A stretch of DNA of 64,000 nucleotides from Whitmania pigra (Eukaryota > Annelida > Clitellata > Hirudinida > Haemopidae), in NCBI GenBank assembly GCA_021613335.1, contig JAJTWR010000260.1, positions 1,134,001 to 1,198,000 of the forward strand, written 5' to 3'. A program made the translations under genes and the position numbers. Shown in pieces: positions 1-11,231 of the stretch. The stretch's first letter is position 1; every line of letters begins with the position of its first letter. Under the pieces are notes generated by a model. The model saw only the letters and a program-made list of their open reading frames with translations, was not told the DNA's origin and did not search any database.

Positions 1-1380
1 TAAAGCACATATTGTGAATGTTTTAAATTGATAATAACAATTTTCATGTCTCCTATGGTAGTGGTAAAACGCCAAACATGAAACAACTTATATTATATAT
101 GTATATTACTTCCTTATTAAACAAGTAAACCAAGACTTTTTAAACAATCTCTTCTACCGGAAAAAAGTTATCATCTGAATTATGTAAAATATCCCTTTTA
201 AGTTTAAAAAGAAATTAATTTGATCAAGATCTATAGCATCTGTTTATGATTTATTTTGGCTGATGATATTGCGAGATAAAAATTCATTTACCTTTCCTAA
301 GTATTGTTTGAAGAATGGATATATTGGAGGATACGTATTTGTTTCCAGATCTGTTTAGAGGTGGTGAACTTGAGAATTTTTTCAAAAACTAAAATTGTAT
401 TTAAATATTAATAAATGAAGTTGAGAAAGACTTTAATTTGACCTCCTCTGTAGCTCTCTGATAATATGTAATATACGAATATGCACCACCGCTATTAATT
501 CAAGTTTTAAATTGAGTTTTATCTTAGTCTGTGATATTAAACTCATGAAAACATGAAATACTTGTTGTTGTTTTTTTAAATCAATTTGCATTTGTCATGC
601 GCAGCCTACAGATGAATTAATTTAATTTTTAATGTCAGTCATGCAAGAACAAGTCAAGCGCAAAGTTGAAATCGTTAAGAAGCAGTCATCCTCATGTGTT
701 ACACAAAGAAGAACAATGATCACTTTTTAATTATTTTGAAAAACAATGAAAAACTGTCAGAAGAATTTCAGCCCGTTCTTTAATATCTCTGGCCATATTC
801 AAGGTTATGGAACTTATTGACAAGGAACTTAGAATTTTGTTTCTTTATCAAAGTAGCGGCCTTCTTAAAATCTAGAATTAAGTCGCTACCCTACATACGC
901 ATATCTGATTGTTTTCAAATTTGAATCATCTAACAGAGTTCATTTTTTGATGTGTTAATCTTCAAGCAAGAGTAATTGTTGGCAATTGCACGTTGAGACA
1001 ATGAAATCGTCTTTTTGCCGAATTCCTTAAATTTGGAACCGTTACAGTCTTTATTGACGCACAAATGTATTGTAACATTTCTAAGTTTTAAACCATGAAA
1101 ACATGCAGTAGCTGATTTGTGGAAGGTCATGGTCAATTTAAACGAACATTTTAGTACCTTGTTCCAGTATGTTCCCCCACCCCACGTGATCCATAAATGG
1201 AATCACGTATATTGACTTTATTTATTTATTTGATTAAAGTTCTTTGCATAACTAGCATGATTTAGACCTGTTAGTTAGTGTTAGTTATGTAAAAATAATT
1301 ATATGTATTAGTATAATAATAAGGATGAGATAATAATAAATTAAATAAAGTTTATTCAAAAATCACTAAAGTAATTAACT
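1..1380. other. AT-rich interval without recognised gene
   Basis: I see no coding sequence with recognisable similarity here. The interval is AT-rich, and reading frames above 60 codons are rare and look accidental. Confidence 0.5.
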
Positions 1381-1394
1381 CCGATTTTTTAAAA

Positions 1395-1930
1395 TCCATC
1401 TGTAGATGATGTCGCTGGATTGCTAAGCATGGAACCCATATCAGATAGATTTGTATTGAGTCTGATTTCTCTCCTCAGGGCAGATTGAGCCGAACATTCC
1501 ATGAGGAAATGCTGCACATTTTCATCTTCCTGAGGGCACACCTTGACTTTTCAGTCTGGTTGATGTTTTAAGAGAAACAGGTGTTAGTTCAGAGCACATT
1601 TTCCAACTCGGAGTCGGGAAATAAAGACTTCCTTTCTCTTTGAGGCACATTGGAACTTGCTCTTAATTGACACAAGTTTCTCTATGGTCTTGTAATGTTG
1701 GCTTCGCTAGACTTCGTCCCATCTTGCTTGCCACTGTTGGATGATGTTGCGGGCCACGGACCTGTTGCCATCCTTGATAGACGCTGGGATCCAGCGGTTT
1801 CGTTGTTAGGGATTCCAACGTGTGCAGAGACCCAGACGAGCGTGACCTTTCTACCGCTCTCCTGGATATCTGAAATTAAAAACTTGGTTTTCTTAATGTC
1901 AGGGGCATCTTTATTGCAATTTTTTAGTAA
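1395..1930 (-). pseudogene. Non-LTR retrotransposon remnant: RNase H domain and C-terminal Cys/His motif
   Basis: Read on the minus strand, the segment first gives an RNase H-like stretch with VTLVWVSAHVGIPNNETA, the usual W-x-x-x-HVGI-x-x-NE-A-D signature of LINE RNase H domains. It then gives RLRVGKCAL and finally CPQEDENVQHFLMEC, the C-x-x-E-x-x-x-HFL-x-x-C tail found at the end of Jockey/I-type ORF2 proteins. At least one frameshift (just after NETA) and two in-frame stops (between RVGKCALN and CPQED) break it, so it is dead. No reverse transcriptase core is visible next to it, so this is a fragment. The clade is not determined. Confidence 0.8.
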
Positions 1931-2047
1931 CTTTTAAAAATGAACAAATTGCTCAAAACAACTATATCGAAGGTTTCCTCCTGATAGGACACATATATTG
2001 ATAAGACGTTATGTATATTTACACGGTTTGCATGTTCCTTTGTTATA

Positions 2048-3627
2048 CAGGACAGAAACCATAAGGACACCCCATTATTTCGTAATAACTCGATAAAGAA
2101 AAATTTGATTGTAGGGAAATTTTAATATGTTATGTATTTATATATTTGTGATTATCTCTTAAATTTTCATCAAAATATGTTCGTGCATTAATTTTAAAAT
2201 TCCAAAAACGTGATTTCGGGGCGTCCATTAACCATAAAAGACACTTGCAAAAATCATCGAAAAATGACTAAAAACTTTGTGAAAAAACAGGAAAAAAGTT
2301 TATTAATATGAAATAATGTTTCCTTTATTTTCAATAACTTTAAAACATCTCTTGTTCATTGATTTTATAAGAGTTTTTAAGAAATTTCTGTCCAGTTCTT
2401 TCCAGGCACTCCTAATGGTGTTTTCCAGGTCAGATTTTGAATGAAACTGCCTTCCATTGTTGTAAACAAGTCTTGACAACATTCCCCAAACATTTTCTAT
2501 AGGATTTAAGTCCGGGGAACAAGCTGGCCAACTCATAACTTTCAAATTTATCCTCTGGAAAAATGTCTTTGTCAACTTGGAAGTGTGGATCGGGGCATTA
2601 TCTTGCTGGAAAATAAAATTAATAATCTTTCCCAAAAGGCAACAGATGGTCTTCTAAAACTTTGATGTAATCCACAGAAGACTGTCCCCCATCCAGAAAG
2701 GCTAATTCAGTCAATCCTTCACTGGAAATTCCTCCCCAAATCATCACCGATCCTGCTCCATGATTTCGGCTAAAAAATGTTTCCTTTTCTAATCTGAGGT
2801 CATGCCAATAGAACTCATGACCATCAGGTCCATCTAGGTTAAATTTCTTCTCATCTGAAAAAATAATATTGCCCCAACCATCTCTGTTAGAAAGCATGGT
2901 TTTGGCCCATTCCACTCTTGCCAACTTGTGATGGTTTTTAAGAGCTGGAATCTTTAATCTTTTTTCATATAATAAAATACCACTAGATCTCAAATAATTG
3001 AACACTGTACTCTTACAAATTCTTAAATCAAGTTCATTTCTAATTTGATTTGCTGAAAATTTACCTGAAGAAGCCTTTCTTACCAGGAGTCTCTGCTGAC
3101 GAATCGGCAGTTTTTTAGGTCTTCAATGATCATTTTTTGCACCATATTCCTCAGGAGCTTTTACGTAGTTCCAGATGACTGTCTTGGATCGCTTGAGCTC
3201 TTTGGCAATTTCCCTGATCGAATAATTTGCTTGTCTGAAGGCCTCAAATCTGCCCCTTCTCCTTGTCAGACAACGTTTTTCCTCTAGCCATTTATAAAAT
3301 AGTAATTTTATAAACTTCACATCAATTTTTAACTTTCTTTGGGTTTATATATTGATAATATTTGCATAATGTGCATTTTGGTTGCATAACTATGACAAAT
3401 TTCAAGTTTTATTGGGAATAAATAAGGATGTCCTTTATCGTTTTTAAACGGCCATAAAATGCTACTTTGCATATTTTACAAGATCAGCTTGTTAAATTTT
3501 TTTGAAATTTTGCAGGATGTTTTGTCTACCATAAAGAGATATTATATAAAAATTGAGTAATATTGAACTTATATTTAACGAGTTATCACAAAAATATGGG
3601 GTGTCCTTAAGGTTTCTGTCCGCACTG
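2048..3627 (-). mobile_element. Tc1/mariner-superfamily transposon, Tc3-like, about 1.58 kb
   Basis: The element is bounded by TA dinucleotides (2046-2047 and 3628-3629), the target site of this superfamily. The terminal inverted repeats are about 48 bp. The right end, read inward, begins CAGTGCGGACAGAAACC and the left end begins CAGGACAGAAACC, so the left end has lost four bases (TGCG). Both continue to GGACACCCCAT and AACTCG. The ends resemble Tc3-type termini (TACAGTG...). The only gene inside is a broken transposase on the minus strand. It is a fossil, but both termini and the target duplication survive. Confidence 0.9.
2303..3291 (-). pseudogene. Tc3-like DD34E transposase, inactivated
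   Basis: The most likely original start is the ATG at 3291, giving MARGKTLSDKEKGQ, the usual N-terminus of Tc3-like transposases. A helix-turn-helix follows (ANYSIREIAKELKRSKTVI). The catalytic core has D in FSDEKKF, D in FQQDNAPIH and E in NPIENVWG, with 34 residues between the second D and the E, so it is DD34E. It carries a +1 frameshift near 3240, a TGA stop at about 3126 and another frameshift near 2630. It ends with a stop at 2303. The three breaks are small, so the family may have been active fairly recently, but this copy cannot make transposase. Confidence 0.9.
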
Positions 3628-3941
3628 TACATCAGACACAACATTTAAACAGTTAGAGTCTCTTTTAGGGAACATTTATTAAAGTTAATGATGTAATATA
3701 AATGTAATAATTATAATATAATAATTAAATAAATTTTGAAAAAATAAAATCTGCAATCAAATATGAAAATGCCAATAAAACTGGTTGGGCTACTTTCCAG
3801 AACTTATCATTTAGTTTGTGGCTAATTAAATTAGATTAATTTATCAAAGAAGTTTTTGACCAGAAAATATTACCCCCTCTCTCATCAAAATCTACCTAGT
3901 GAGAACATTTTTAGTGCAAAACGGAAAAGCCTTGTTTTACG

Positions 3942-3947
3942 TTTATT
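3942..3947 (-). terminator. Poly(A) signal AATAAA for the Kv2 gene
   Basis: AATAAA on the minus strand lies about 90 bases beyond the Kv2 stop codon, as expected for a short 3' UTR. Plus-strand frames across this stretch are therefore probably antisense to the UTR. Confidence 0.6.
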
Positions 3948-4037
3948 AACAGCAAAACATTTTATATGGAGGACTGTTGAGGCTCAAATTCATAGTCGCA
4001 ATATAAATACTGATCCACGGAAGGTATGTTTCCATTT

Positions 4038-7000
4038 CTAATCCTCCACGAAGGAAATGGACGAAGTTGGAAACCTCAACTTCGATCGTTTAAGCCTGAT
4101 TTCATTTATGGAACTAGCCACCACATGGTTGCCCATCTCGTCACGAATGATGCTAGCATCCGTCGTGAAAATGTTGTCTGACCCATCCAGAGTAAAAATC
4201 TCGTCTCCGGCAACGAAACTCAAGTTGTTGTTGTCAGAGGAGCCTTCGGTGACAGTAGATTTGCACGAGTTGAGGTTAATATCTGTGTGCTCAAAGTGTG
4301 GATCGCGTAGTTTTAGAAAGGCTGGTCTCATTGAAACAGTTTTGAGTCTCGGTCTCTTGGACAGGGAGGCGTTCATTTCTCTCAAGCTACGCTTTGTTTC
4401 GATCGATGGAGTGAAGATTCGACTTTCTGATGCGACCGAGAAAGCATTGAACTTTGGAACGAGAGAGTCATTGACGTGTGCTTCTGATCGAGGCTCATCA
4501 CTGGCGGATCTATTGAATGGATTTGCTGCAGAATTTTTATCGATCGCCATATAGGTTGAATGCATTGATAATAAGGCCGCCGATTTGTTGTGCATCGGTT
4601 TTGGCAGGCAAGTCAAGGAATTCGTGTTTTGCAGTGAACTGGCCGATATATTAGAAGTTGTATCGATAGAAAGTTTTGGTGATGCATTTTGGTTGAAACA
4701 TTCCGCTGGTTCAATTACTATCGATGTTTGCTTAAAGCCTCTTCTAGAAATTGCTAGAGGCATCCTGTGGTCGGAGTGTGATGAAAGAAGACCCTGTAGT
4801 TCTTCTGCATGCCTCACATCCCTGTTAGAGGCAGCTGTTCGTTTTTTCGTAGCATCTGATGACTGGACTAGTTTATCGTCCAGATCTATTGTGTTGATGA
4901 GCGATGTGAAGCTTTTCCTATTCCACTGACCCACATCGACTTTGTTTCTTGAACCTTCATAATAAAGTGTGAATTAACAAATAAGCTAAGTTGTTAAAGT
5001 AGGTTAATCTACTTTGTTCAATGTGAGATATGTACAGCTTTTCTAATGTGAACTTAATTAAACCATTTCAGTTAATTATCACATATATAGGCAACTAAAA
5101 TGTATTTATTAATAACATCATGCGTAAAAGTTTATGAGGTACCGTGAATCAGCTGAGTGACGCTTTTCCAGAATCTCTTTTTATCAAATCTTCCACTTTT
5201 CAAATGAGCGGAGGCTGCATTTTGATGTATGAGACTCGTTGAAGTAGCCGAAGCATCGAGTTTTTTACTGTTTCGCTTGACTATGTGCTTCGGGGAAAGT
5301 TTAATTTGAAACTGAGCTGTTAGGGTCTGCGGCATTATTTCAACTGTTTCAATGCGCAGCAAGGAAGATGTGCTATTCACCATCTTCTCGTACACATTTG
5401 ACTCCGTGGCATAGGATTTATCATCTCCTTTTTTTCTTGCCTCCGCAGCCATCCTCAATTCTCGTTCGTTAATTGAAGGAGATTCTGGCTCAGGAGTTTC
5501 CTGACTTTTAGCGAGCTCCATCGCTTCTCTTCTCTTTAAGGCTTCCTCTCGTCGCACCTGATCTTTGTAGAACTCTGCGAAATTGTTGACTATTATGGGA
5601 ATTGGTAAAGCAACTACAAGAACCCCACAAACGCAACATATCGAACCGACAACTTTCCCCCAAAATGTCTTTGGATAAACATCTCCATATCTAGATTTGG
5701 AGGAATTTAAAAGTTAATTAAATTTTAAAAGTTCAGGAAACCTTTCATTTGAAGAGCTCACCCAACTGTTGTCATGGTTATGACAGTCCACCAAAATGTT
5801 TCAGGTATGCTGCCAAAGTTTGCACCGTTTTCTTCTTTTTCGGCAAAGTATGCCAAACTGGAAAATACGAGGATGCCTAGAGCTAAGAACATCATGAGCA
5901 AGCCAAGTTCTTTGTAGCTTCGCTGCAAGGTATAACCCAGAGATTGTAATCCAGTGGAATGGCGTGCAAGTTTGAGAATTCTTAAAATCCTCATTATTCT
6001 GAAAAGTTGAACAACACGCCGAACATTTTGGAACTGTTCACTGCTATCGCTGTGCTTATCGAAACCAAGAGAGACGTAATACGGTAGTATGGCCAAGAGA
6101 TCGATAAAGTTAAGAGCACCTTTGAAAAATTTCCACTTATCAGGTGAAGCCCAGAACCGCAACACATACTCTAATGTGAACCATCCTATGCACGAAGCTT
6201 CTACACCCGCTAAATGCTCGTTGTCCGTCGCGTTGCCGAAATCATCTCGACCTTGCAAGGCAGGTATCGTGTTCAGAGTTAGGCCAATTGTGGAGGCAAT
6301 AACAAAAAATATGGAAATTATAGCAAATACCTGTAAATGGTAAAATGATGTCAGGATTTGCACATTCATTGGAATAAAGATGTAAATGTACCCGAGCACT
6401 GGTGGACGACTGAGGTTTCTCGAGTAGATCCCAAACTTTTTTTCTCCAAGCAGCACATGGGCTGCTACCGAAATCCTCTTCTACTCTGACCTGCATGGTT
6501 TCTGCTTCCTTGCGCATCTCTTCAAAAACTCCATCTTTCCGTTGATGATATTGATGCTGACAACATGACTCCAGGTACAGTTCATCTATTCCCCAATATT
6601 GCAGGTCATCGCCGAAAGAAAGGACGCACATTTCCTCGACTAAATGAAGATGTCCCGTTCTATAAAAATTTAGTATTGAAGCAAATGTCCTAGGATGTCT
6701 GTCAAAGTAAAACTCCATGTTGACTAGACTGTAGTCGTCACAAATCTCCATTATCGATTCGTGGGTGTTGCAAAAGCGGAGGCGTCCGAGTCTCGTGTGT
6801 GGAAGACGATCAAGAGTCCTCCACATGGCTTCATGCTTCACCCCTCCAACGTTCAGAACCACCCTTCTTGAGTTCATTTTGCTGCGAAGTATTGCATCTG
6901 CATCAGGGATTTTGTCTGGATTCATGCTGATATATTGAGGCATTTTTGAAGTCACCGTACTTCTTAGATTTGTCTGATCGTTCAAAAGACTGAAAACGAA

Positions 7001-7264
7001 TGCATTAACCGGAGACTCATTTTCGACGATATCGTTAGAAGAAGATTTTCGTGAAATGTTTCTGATGGAGCATCTTCTGCGTAGGAATGAAACGGTTCGT
7101 TTCATGAGTGATTCTGTCGAAATGTTGGGTACTGTCGTCAGGTTTGGAGTTAAAAATGAGTCTCGTTTGTCATTTTTGCGATGGGACTTTGTAGATGTGG
7201 TGCGCTTAACCAGTTTTTCAGAATCCACGCTCTCGCTTGCCGCTTCTTGCAAATTTTCACACAT
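4038..7264 (-). CDS. Shab: Voltage-gated potassium channel, Shab/Kv2 family, four exons
   Basis: Exons 7264-6392, 6330-5762, 5690-5143 and 4939-4038 join in frame to about 963 residues. The start is the first ATG after an in-frame TGA. Order: a basic, serine-rich N-terminal extension of about 130 residues; a T1 tetramerisation domain (RRVVLNVGG, then [18 protein letters not shown] and [14 protein letters not shown]); S1-S3; an S4 with arginine or lysine at every third position ([18 protein letters not shown]); a pore with the selectivity filter TMTTVGYGDVYP; and S6 ending [16 protein letters not shown], the Kv2 signature. A long cytoplasmic tail rich in Ser, Asn and Arg follows. The two introns in the channel core are 61 and 71 bp. 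The last intron (4940-5142) was chosen by frame and has a weak pyrimidine tract, so the tail junction is less certain. It is a plasma-membrane delayed-rectifier subunit. Confidence 0.95.
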
Positions 7265-8219
7265 TTCTCTGGTGCAACTCAATCAAGTAGTTAGGACTAG
7301 ATAATTAAGACGACAGTATCTCGCGTTTATCATTTCCTTTTGATAGAAGCAAAATATTTGGATGGCCAAAGTCCATTTAATCGATTCTTATATCACGTTT
7401 GAAATGTTAAATTCTTTCAAATGTTCAAGATAATGTTTAATTAAATTCCAAGAAAATTAAGTCAGAATTTCAAGTGATTGTGGATTATTCCAATATCGGA
7501 ATTAAGTTATAAAATTTTATCTGCCTTCAATGATATCGCATTTTATCGGAATTATTTCATACCTAATAGCAGAATGTTTAAACAATAGAATTATTTTGTC
7601 CACTACAAGCTTTCTCTAAGAACATTCAACGCATTGATCGGTTGTATTAAACGAAGACAGCAACGCGACAAGGGCAAATAAAATGGACTGCAAACACAGG
7701 AAGACCTGAATGTCACCATGCTGCTGCATCAATGTTGCAGGAAGCTGACAGAAAGCTTTGAAAGAAAGCAAAGGAGTTGCTTTTGGTAGCCAGTCTGAAT
7801 AAATTAGTCCCCTTTGATGCCCATAATCATAGTTAAATTCGTAGTGACAATATCGAAGATTAATAATAACATTTAACTTAGGATGTTAAACCGTGCAATG
7901 TAAATAAATTTCCTTTAACATGCCAGGCAATAAAAACTTCACAAGCCTTCAAAGCCTTCTACAAAAACTTTGGTAGGACTTTAATTAAATAACAACTTAA
8001 ATGATCAAATTTCTAAATAGGTCGCATGTTAACACAATTGTATGCTTATGCATATAGCTCATCTTTAATTAGAAACATTAACATATTATTTCAAACGTTA
8101 GAGGATATTCAGAATAGGTATTGTCCCGCTAAAACAGTTTTAAGTAAACAAAGCAAAATTATTTTACAAATCATTAACAAAGAACGTAGTTTGAATCAGT
8201 GGTGTTTCCATTAATGGTA
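7265..8219. other. AT-rich 5' flank of the Kv2 gene
   Basis: I see no convincing gene or repeat. The stretch presumably contains the Kv2 promoter and 5' UTR, but I could not place a TATA box or start site with confidence. Confidence 0.4.
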
Positions 8220-8224
8220 ATTGA

Positions 8225-8475
8225 AATAAGAATTATTTTTTATCGATAATGGAAATTTAAATTTGGTAATGGAATTAGTAATAGGAATGGAAATTGTCCG
8301 GAAAATGGAAATAAAATGAAAAGTGGAAATAAATGGAGAAGTAGGAAATATTTCAGCAATGGTAATTAGAATTGAATGGAAATTTTTAGGAGTATTTTTT
8401 TTGTTTTTTGAATGGAAATAGAATTGAAATGGAAATTATTTGGCGAATGGAAATTGCTGCTTGCAACTAAGCTGT
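8225..8475. repeat. A/G-rich repeat, copy 1 of a direct pair
   Basis: This is a purine-rich stretch built of variations on GGAAAT, AATGGAAATT and AATTAGAATTG. Its core, from TTTCAGCAATGGTAATTAGA through AGGAGT to AAATTATTTGGCGAATGG, recurs in the same orientation at 9050-9240 on the far side of a hAT fragment. Confidence 0.65.
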
Positions 8476-8589
8476 ACATCACAACGCAAGGAAGATTCAG
8501 TTTAGGCAGTTCATGTGTCTGGTTCTGGTGATTCATCTGCGTCGTCACTCACATTACTGACTCCGACTTCATTGCAGAAGTTTAAATTT

Positions 8590-8892
8590 TTGACAAGATT
8601 CAGTCCAGTACAACTGCTGTGAGTATTAGTAAAAGAGACACTGCGCATAATAAGCTCAACAAATATTTAGCTGATATAATAGAAGAACATCATGATGCAT
8701 TGAATTTCTGGAAACAGAAGACTACTAGTTACAGTAAATTGTATGAGTTAGACCAGGACTTATTGTTAGCTCCAGCTTTCGCAGGCCTATGTGGAGCGGA
8801 TATTTTTGCTCTGCGGCATCCTGAGTACAGGTCGACGCAACCGAATGCACCAGTCCTTGAAGATGAGAACTTTTCTTAAACTAAATTAATTT
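8590..8892 (+). pseudogene. hAT transposase C-terminal (dimerisation) fragment
   Basis: The reading gives LADIIEEHHDALNFWKQK and YELDQDLLLAPA, then after a one-base shift near 8780 it continues AYVERIFLLCGILSTGRRNR and LKMRTFLKLN before a stop. This is the conserved hAT dimerisation region (ALxFWK, DLLxxPAS, S-x-VERxFS, GxxxTxxRxR). The upstream catalytic part is absent, so it is a 3' fragment of an element, lying between two copies of an A/G-rich repeat. Confidence 0.8.
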
Positions 8893-9049
8893 TGATAGAT
8901 TTTTTTGCTCTGTGACTGCATGACTAACTGTGGCAATAAATATTTCATAATTTTGACGTTAGCTACTGCATAGTGGTCATTGAGGATTAGTTTAAGGATG
9001 CTTTTATAATCGTTTCCACTTTTGAAAAGGACGGAAAGGAAAACGAAGA

Positions 9050-9240
9050 TATTGAAAATGGAATTAGAATAGGAACCGAAATAGAAATTAGAAATTATTT
9101 CAGCAGTGGTAATTAGAACTGAATAGAAATTATTAGGAGTTTGAATGGAATTAGAATAGAAATAGAAATTATTTGGCAAGTAATAATGGAATTAGAATTG
9201 TAATGGAAATTATTTGGCAAATGGAAATAACAGTGTTTGA
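9050..9240. repeat. A/G-rich repeat, copy 2 of a direct pair
   Basis: It matches copy 1 at 8225-8475 with scattered differences (for example TTTCAGCAGTGGTAATTAGA here). The pair is spaced about 745 bp apart and flanks the hAT fragment. The origin could be a small tandem or segmental duplication, or element arms. Confidence 0.6.
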
Positions 9241-9661
9241 ATTGCTGTCGTCTCTGAACTTTTCTGAACTGACATTTGGTGAGTAACTAAAAAAAGGTTA
9301 TCCCATTGTAGTTGTACCAAGGCTTTCTCCCTCACCCACTTAGGAAAAATTTCTAATGACGCCCGTCATCACTAAGTATGAATCTAAATAAAGTTTATAT
9401 TTTCGAATTTGAAGCAGAAATCGAAGACAAATACAAAAAATCACGTCACGAGGAAAGATTAACAAATGAGATTTATGCTTGCCAACCTAAGATTTAGGGT
9501 TTTAGGACTAAAATATCCGACAACTGTCACCAATGACGTTTAGGGCTGGCTTTAAACTGCCTCCATCGGGATGATGTTAGTATGCACGATGAGAGGAGCT
9601 ATATTTTGTGATAGTGATGACAGTAGATATAAGGCAACCATATTGTGAACGCTTCAGGTGC

Positions 9662-9731
9662 GCCCGCATAGCCTAATGTTTGAGGCTGCACCTCTCACGA
9701 TGCCTGTGCGGGTTCGAATATCGCTGCGGGT
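9662..9731 (+). ncRNA. tRNA-like sequence (tRNA pseudogene or SINE head)
   Basis: A 7-bp acceptor stem (GCCCGCA with TGCGGGT), a 4-bp D stem (GCCT/AGGC) and a T arm (GCGGG-TTCGAAT-ATCGC, four of five pairs) can be drawn. An A-box-like TAGCCTAATG and a B box GGTTCGAAT are at the right spacing. The anticodon arm does not fold into a 5-bp stem, so it is not a functional tRNA. It is either a tRNA pseudogene or the Pol III promoter of a SINE. Its 3' acceptor strand runs directly into the end of a hAT element. Confidence 0.55.
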
Positions 9732-11231
9732 CCCCAACCCCCGGTCCGTGGATCAAATGGTACCGGGCCGCCCAAGGAACAATAAATTTCCATTTCATTA
9801 AAAAAATTAAAATATTATGTAGGGCTTAAGAACAACCGCTGCGATATCCATATCAGGAGGATGTGCATGAGGATTTGCTATATTCACTATCTTCGCTAAC
9901 CAACTCCACAGTAGCAGAACTGTTCAATTCACTGAATGGTTATATATCAGGAAAACTAAAATGGTCCTTTTGTGTCGGCATATGCACAGACGGAGCTGCT
10001 GCCATGACCGGACAACTGTCAGGTTTAACTGCTCGGATTAAAGAGGTTGCACCTGAAAGTGAATCTACTCATTGTATCATCCACAGGGAAATGCTGGCAA
10101 GCCGAAAATTGTTGTCGGAATTAAACAGCGATTGATGTCATTAAAGTTATTAACCCCATTTTGATGGAAGCACACGCCCTTAACTCGCGCATGTTTGATC
10201 AGCTTTGTGAGGAGGTGGACGCAGAGCACAAATGCCTGCTTTTACACACAGAAATAAGTTGGCTATCCAGAGGCTAATCGCTAACCAGAGTATTTGAATT
10301 GCGAGAGCCATTGCAAAGATTTCTCTCAGAAAAGAAGTCAACGTTGGCAGCGCATTTCGGTGACAAGGTATGGGTCGCAAAACTAGCTTACCTCTGTGAC
10401 CGATTCAGCCTGCTCAATGAACTCAATCTGTCCCTTCAGGGGAAAATGACAACTGTTTTCAAGTTGGCAGACAAAGTAGCTGCATTTAAAGCCAAACTGG
10501 AGTTGTGTGGAAAGCGCGTGAACAGAGTCATTATGGACATGTTTCAAACATTAACGGGGATTTTATGCGAGACTGAACCTGAGCATTCATTCTCCAAGTT
10601 GGTGACGGATCACCTGTCTTTGCTTTTAAAAGAGTTCGAGCGTTACTTCCCAACAACAAAAGACCCACGAACAGGTAAGGAATGGATCCGCGACCCATTT
10701 GTCAACAAACCAGGCGAATCTAGCATGTCTGTGCAAGGAGAAGATCAACTGCTGGAGATTGCTAATGACGGCGTCCTTAAAACTGCGTTCCAGACAACAA
10801 CTCTACCGGTGTTCTGGATTAAAGTCATGGCGGAATACCCTGAGATTGCAACCACATCACTTAAATCCCTGTTGCCATTTCCGACATCCTATCTTTGTGA
10901 AGCGGGGTTTTCTGCAGTGACAGCAACCAAAACAAAACAACGGAACAAACTGGACTTAAGCCACACACTTCGGGTGTCATTGTCTCCGATTACCCCAGAT
11001 GGAACCGTCTCATTGGAAAGAAACAAGCTCAGGGTTCTCATTGATTTAGCGTTCTAATGAGTTAAATTTTAAATCACTTTATATTTATGTTTGTGTAACT
11101 GTATGTTACACTATTTTAAAGGCCTGTGCAAATACAATTAAATTAAAGTTATTAAATCAAAACGATCTAAAATATAAACAATCAACTCCCCCCCGATCGG
11201 TCCGCGGCGATAAAAAGGTTGGGGACCACTG
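9726..11231 (+). mobile_element. hAT element (CAGTGGTCCCCAACC type), internally decayed
   Basis: The right end read inward is CAGTGGTCCCCAACC, a hallmark of a widespread hAT group. The left end is GGGTCCCCAACCCCCGGTCC with the first bases altered. Both arms continue into GC-rich subterminal sequence (GGTCCGTGG, GGTACCGGGCCG), unlike the AT-rich surroundings. I could not find a clean 8-bp target duplication, probably because the left tip is mutated. The internal gene is broken and lacks the N-terminal zinc-finger part. Confidence 0.8.
9855..11057 (+). pseudogene. hAT transposase of the GTF2IRD2/ZBED5/FAM200-like type, broken
   Basis: Blocks in order are SLNGYISGKLKWSFCVG with ICTDGAAAMTGQLSGL (the catalytic D region), HCIIHREMLASRKL, LLLHTEISWLSRG, RVFELREPLQRFLSEK and, at the C-terminus, LLPFPTSYLCEAGFSAVTAT with TKQRNKLDL, the dimerisation motif. 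A frameshift near 10130 and a TAA after WLSRG (near 10277) inactivate it. The start of the protein, including any BED finger, is missing. This type has been co-opted as host genes in vertebrates, but nothing here suggests that. Confidence 0.85.

Noticed and set aside
3856..4041. 61-codon plus-strand frame ending at a GTATGT donor-like site
   Set aside because: It is antisense to the Kv2 3' UTR and last exon, matches nothing known, and has no partner exon in a sensible position.
4057..4929. Long plus-strand frames of 165 and 114 codons
   Set aside because: They are antisense to the last Kv2 exon, which has correct splice phase and composition for a channel tail.
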